DNA from: Burkholderiaceae bacterium
GTDB taxonomy: Bacteria; Pseudomonadota; Gammaproteobacteria; Burkholderiales; Burkholderiaceae_C
DNA: 5,122 bases
Assembly (NCBI GenBank): GCA_023260355.1
Contig: JALQVJ010000177.1
Coordinates: 1 to 5,122 of the forward strand
Reading direction: 5' to 3'
Positions within the stretch are counted from its first letter, which is position 1, and every line of letters begins with the position of its first letter. The notes below the pieces were generated by a model. The model saw only the letters and a program-made list of their open reading frames with translations, was not told the DNA's origin and searched no databases. The translations under genes were made by a program, and so were the position numbers. Below are positions 4,904-5,122 of the stretch, piece after piece.

Positions 4904-5122
4904 CTAGCGCCGGCCGGCAGTCTCTCTGGCCGTCTTGCGGTTGTGGCAAGAGACGCAGAGAGGCTGCAGGTTGGCCCTATCAAAGCGGGCACCGCCGTCC
5001 TTGAGCGGCACCACGTGATCCACCACCCCAGCAGCAACCAAGCGGCCGTGGCTCTTACATGCCAGGCACAGAGGGCTTTCGCGAAGTACCGCCGTCCTCA
5101 GCACCCGCCAGTCCTTGGACTG
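4904..5122 (-). CDS. Phage HNH endonuclease, 5' truncated by window edge
   Basis: The frame is open to the end of the window (QSKDWR before the GTG at 5104), so the true start is probably outside; 72 codons are visible, ending at TAG 4906-4904. Numbered from that GTG, the treble-clef zinc cysteines are C13-x-x-C16 and C50-x-x-C53. The HNH residues are H30 in VVDHVVPL, N45 in ANLQPLC and H54 in CHNRK. Such small HNH proteins beside the terminase (for example HK97 gp74) are nicking or cutting enzymes needed with terminase for cos cleavage and DNA packaging. The SKDWRVLRTAVLRESPLCLA lead-in is the usual family opening, so little is missing. All motif residues are present. Confidence 0.9.
   Translation of the reverse strand, partial: QSKDWRVLRTAVLRESPLCLACKSHGRLVAAGVVDHVVPLKDGGARFDRANLQPLCVSCHNRKTARETAGRR

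Noticed and set aside
4762..5037. N-terminal extension of orf121 to 5037
   Set aside because: The added part overlaps the HNH gene out of frame and crosses the structured non-coding gap; ATG 4761 has a strong ribosome site.

Overview
The window looks like a chromosomal contig from a betaproteobacterium, most likely Burkholderiales/Comamonadaceae. This rests on the GC-rich codon use and on the wording of the electron-transfer-flavoprotein (ETF) genes. It is joined to the packaging end of a tailed-phage genome or prophage. The lineage is judged from remembered protein families; no search was run.

Layout: (1) At 1-1148 (+) a two-component pair lies in a tight overlap: the C-terminal catalytic half of a sensor histidine kinase (cut by the window start) and a complete FixJ-type response regulator. 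(2) At 1149-1382 there is a gene-free convergent spacer. (3) At 1383-2318 (-) lies a complete etfA. (4) At 2330-2551 (-) sit only the last ~73-77 codons of etfB. (5) Without any stop or frameshift, etfB becomes the N-terminal ATPase half of a phage large terminase (to 3316). The switch falls inside a short stretch that both families encode (Val-Ile-Thr-Thr), on the perfect 10-bp palindrome GGTGATCACC. (6) At 3357-3925 (+) a hicAB toxin-antitoxin pair is inserted antisense between the two terminase genes, with its own promoter, operator-like repeat and a downstream hairpin. (7) At 3948-5122 (-) the phage packaging module continues: P27-type small terminase, an unrecognised 121-aa protein, a strongly structured non-coding segment that is a candidate cos/packaging site, and an HNH endonuclease running off the window end.

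How the parts fit: on the minus strand the phage order HNH - structured spacer - orf121 - terS - terL is the usual head-packaging module of cos-type siphoviruses. hicAB resembles a self-contained 'moron' cassette within it. The terminase has lost its nuclease half and EtfB its nucleotide-binding N-terminus, so neither protein should work from this copy. etfA, normally co-transcribed with etfB, is now downstream of phage genes. The junction is either a real rearrangement (integration, or deletion of a decaying prophage) or a library/assembly chimera, and the window alone cannot decide. It is the most important thing to check here.
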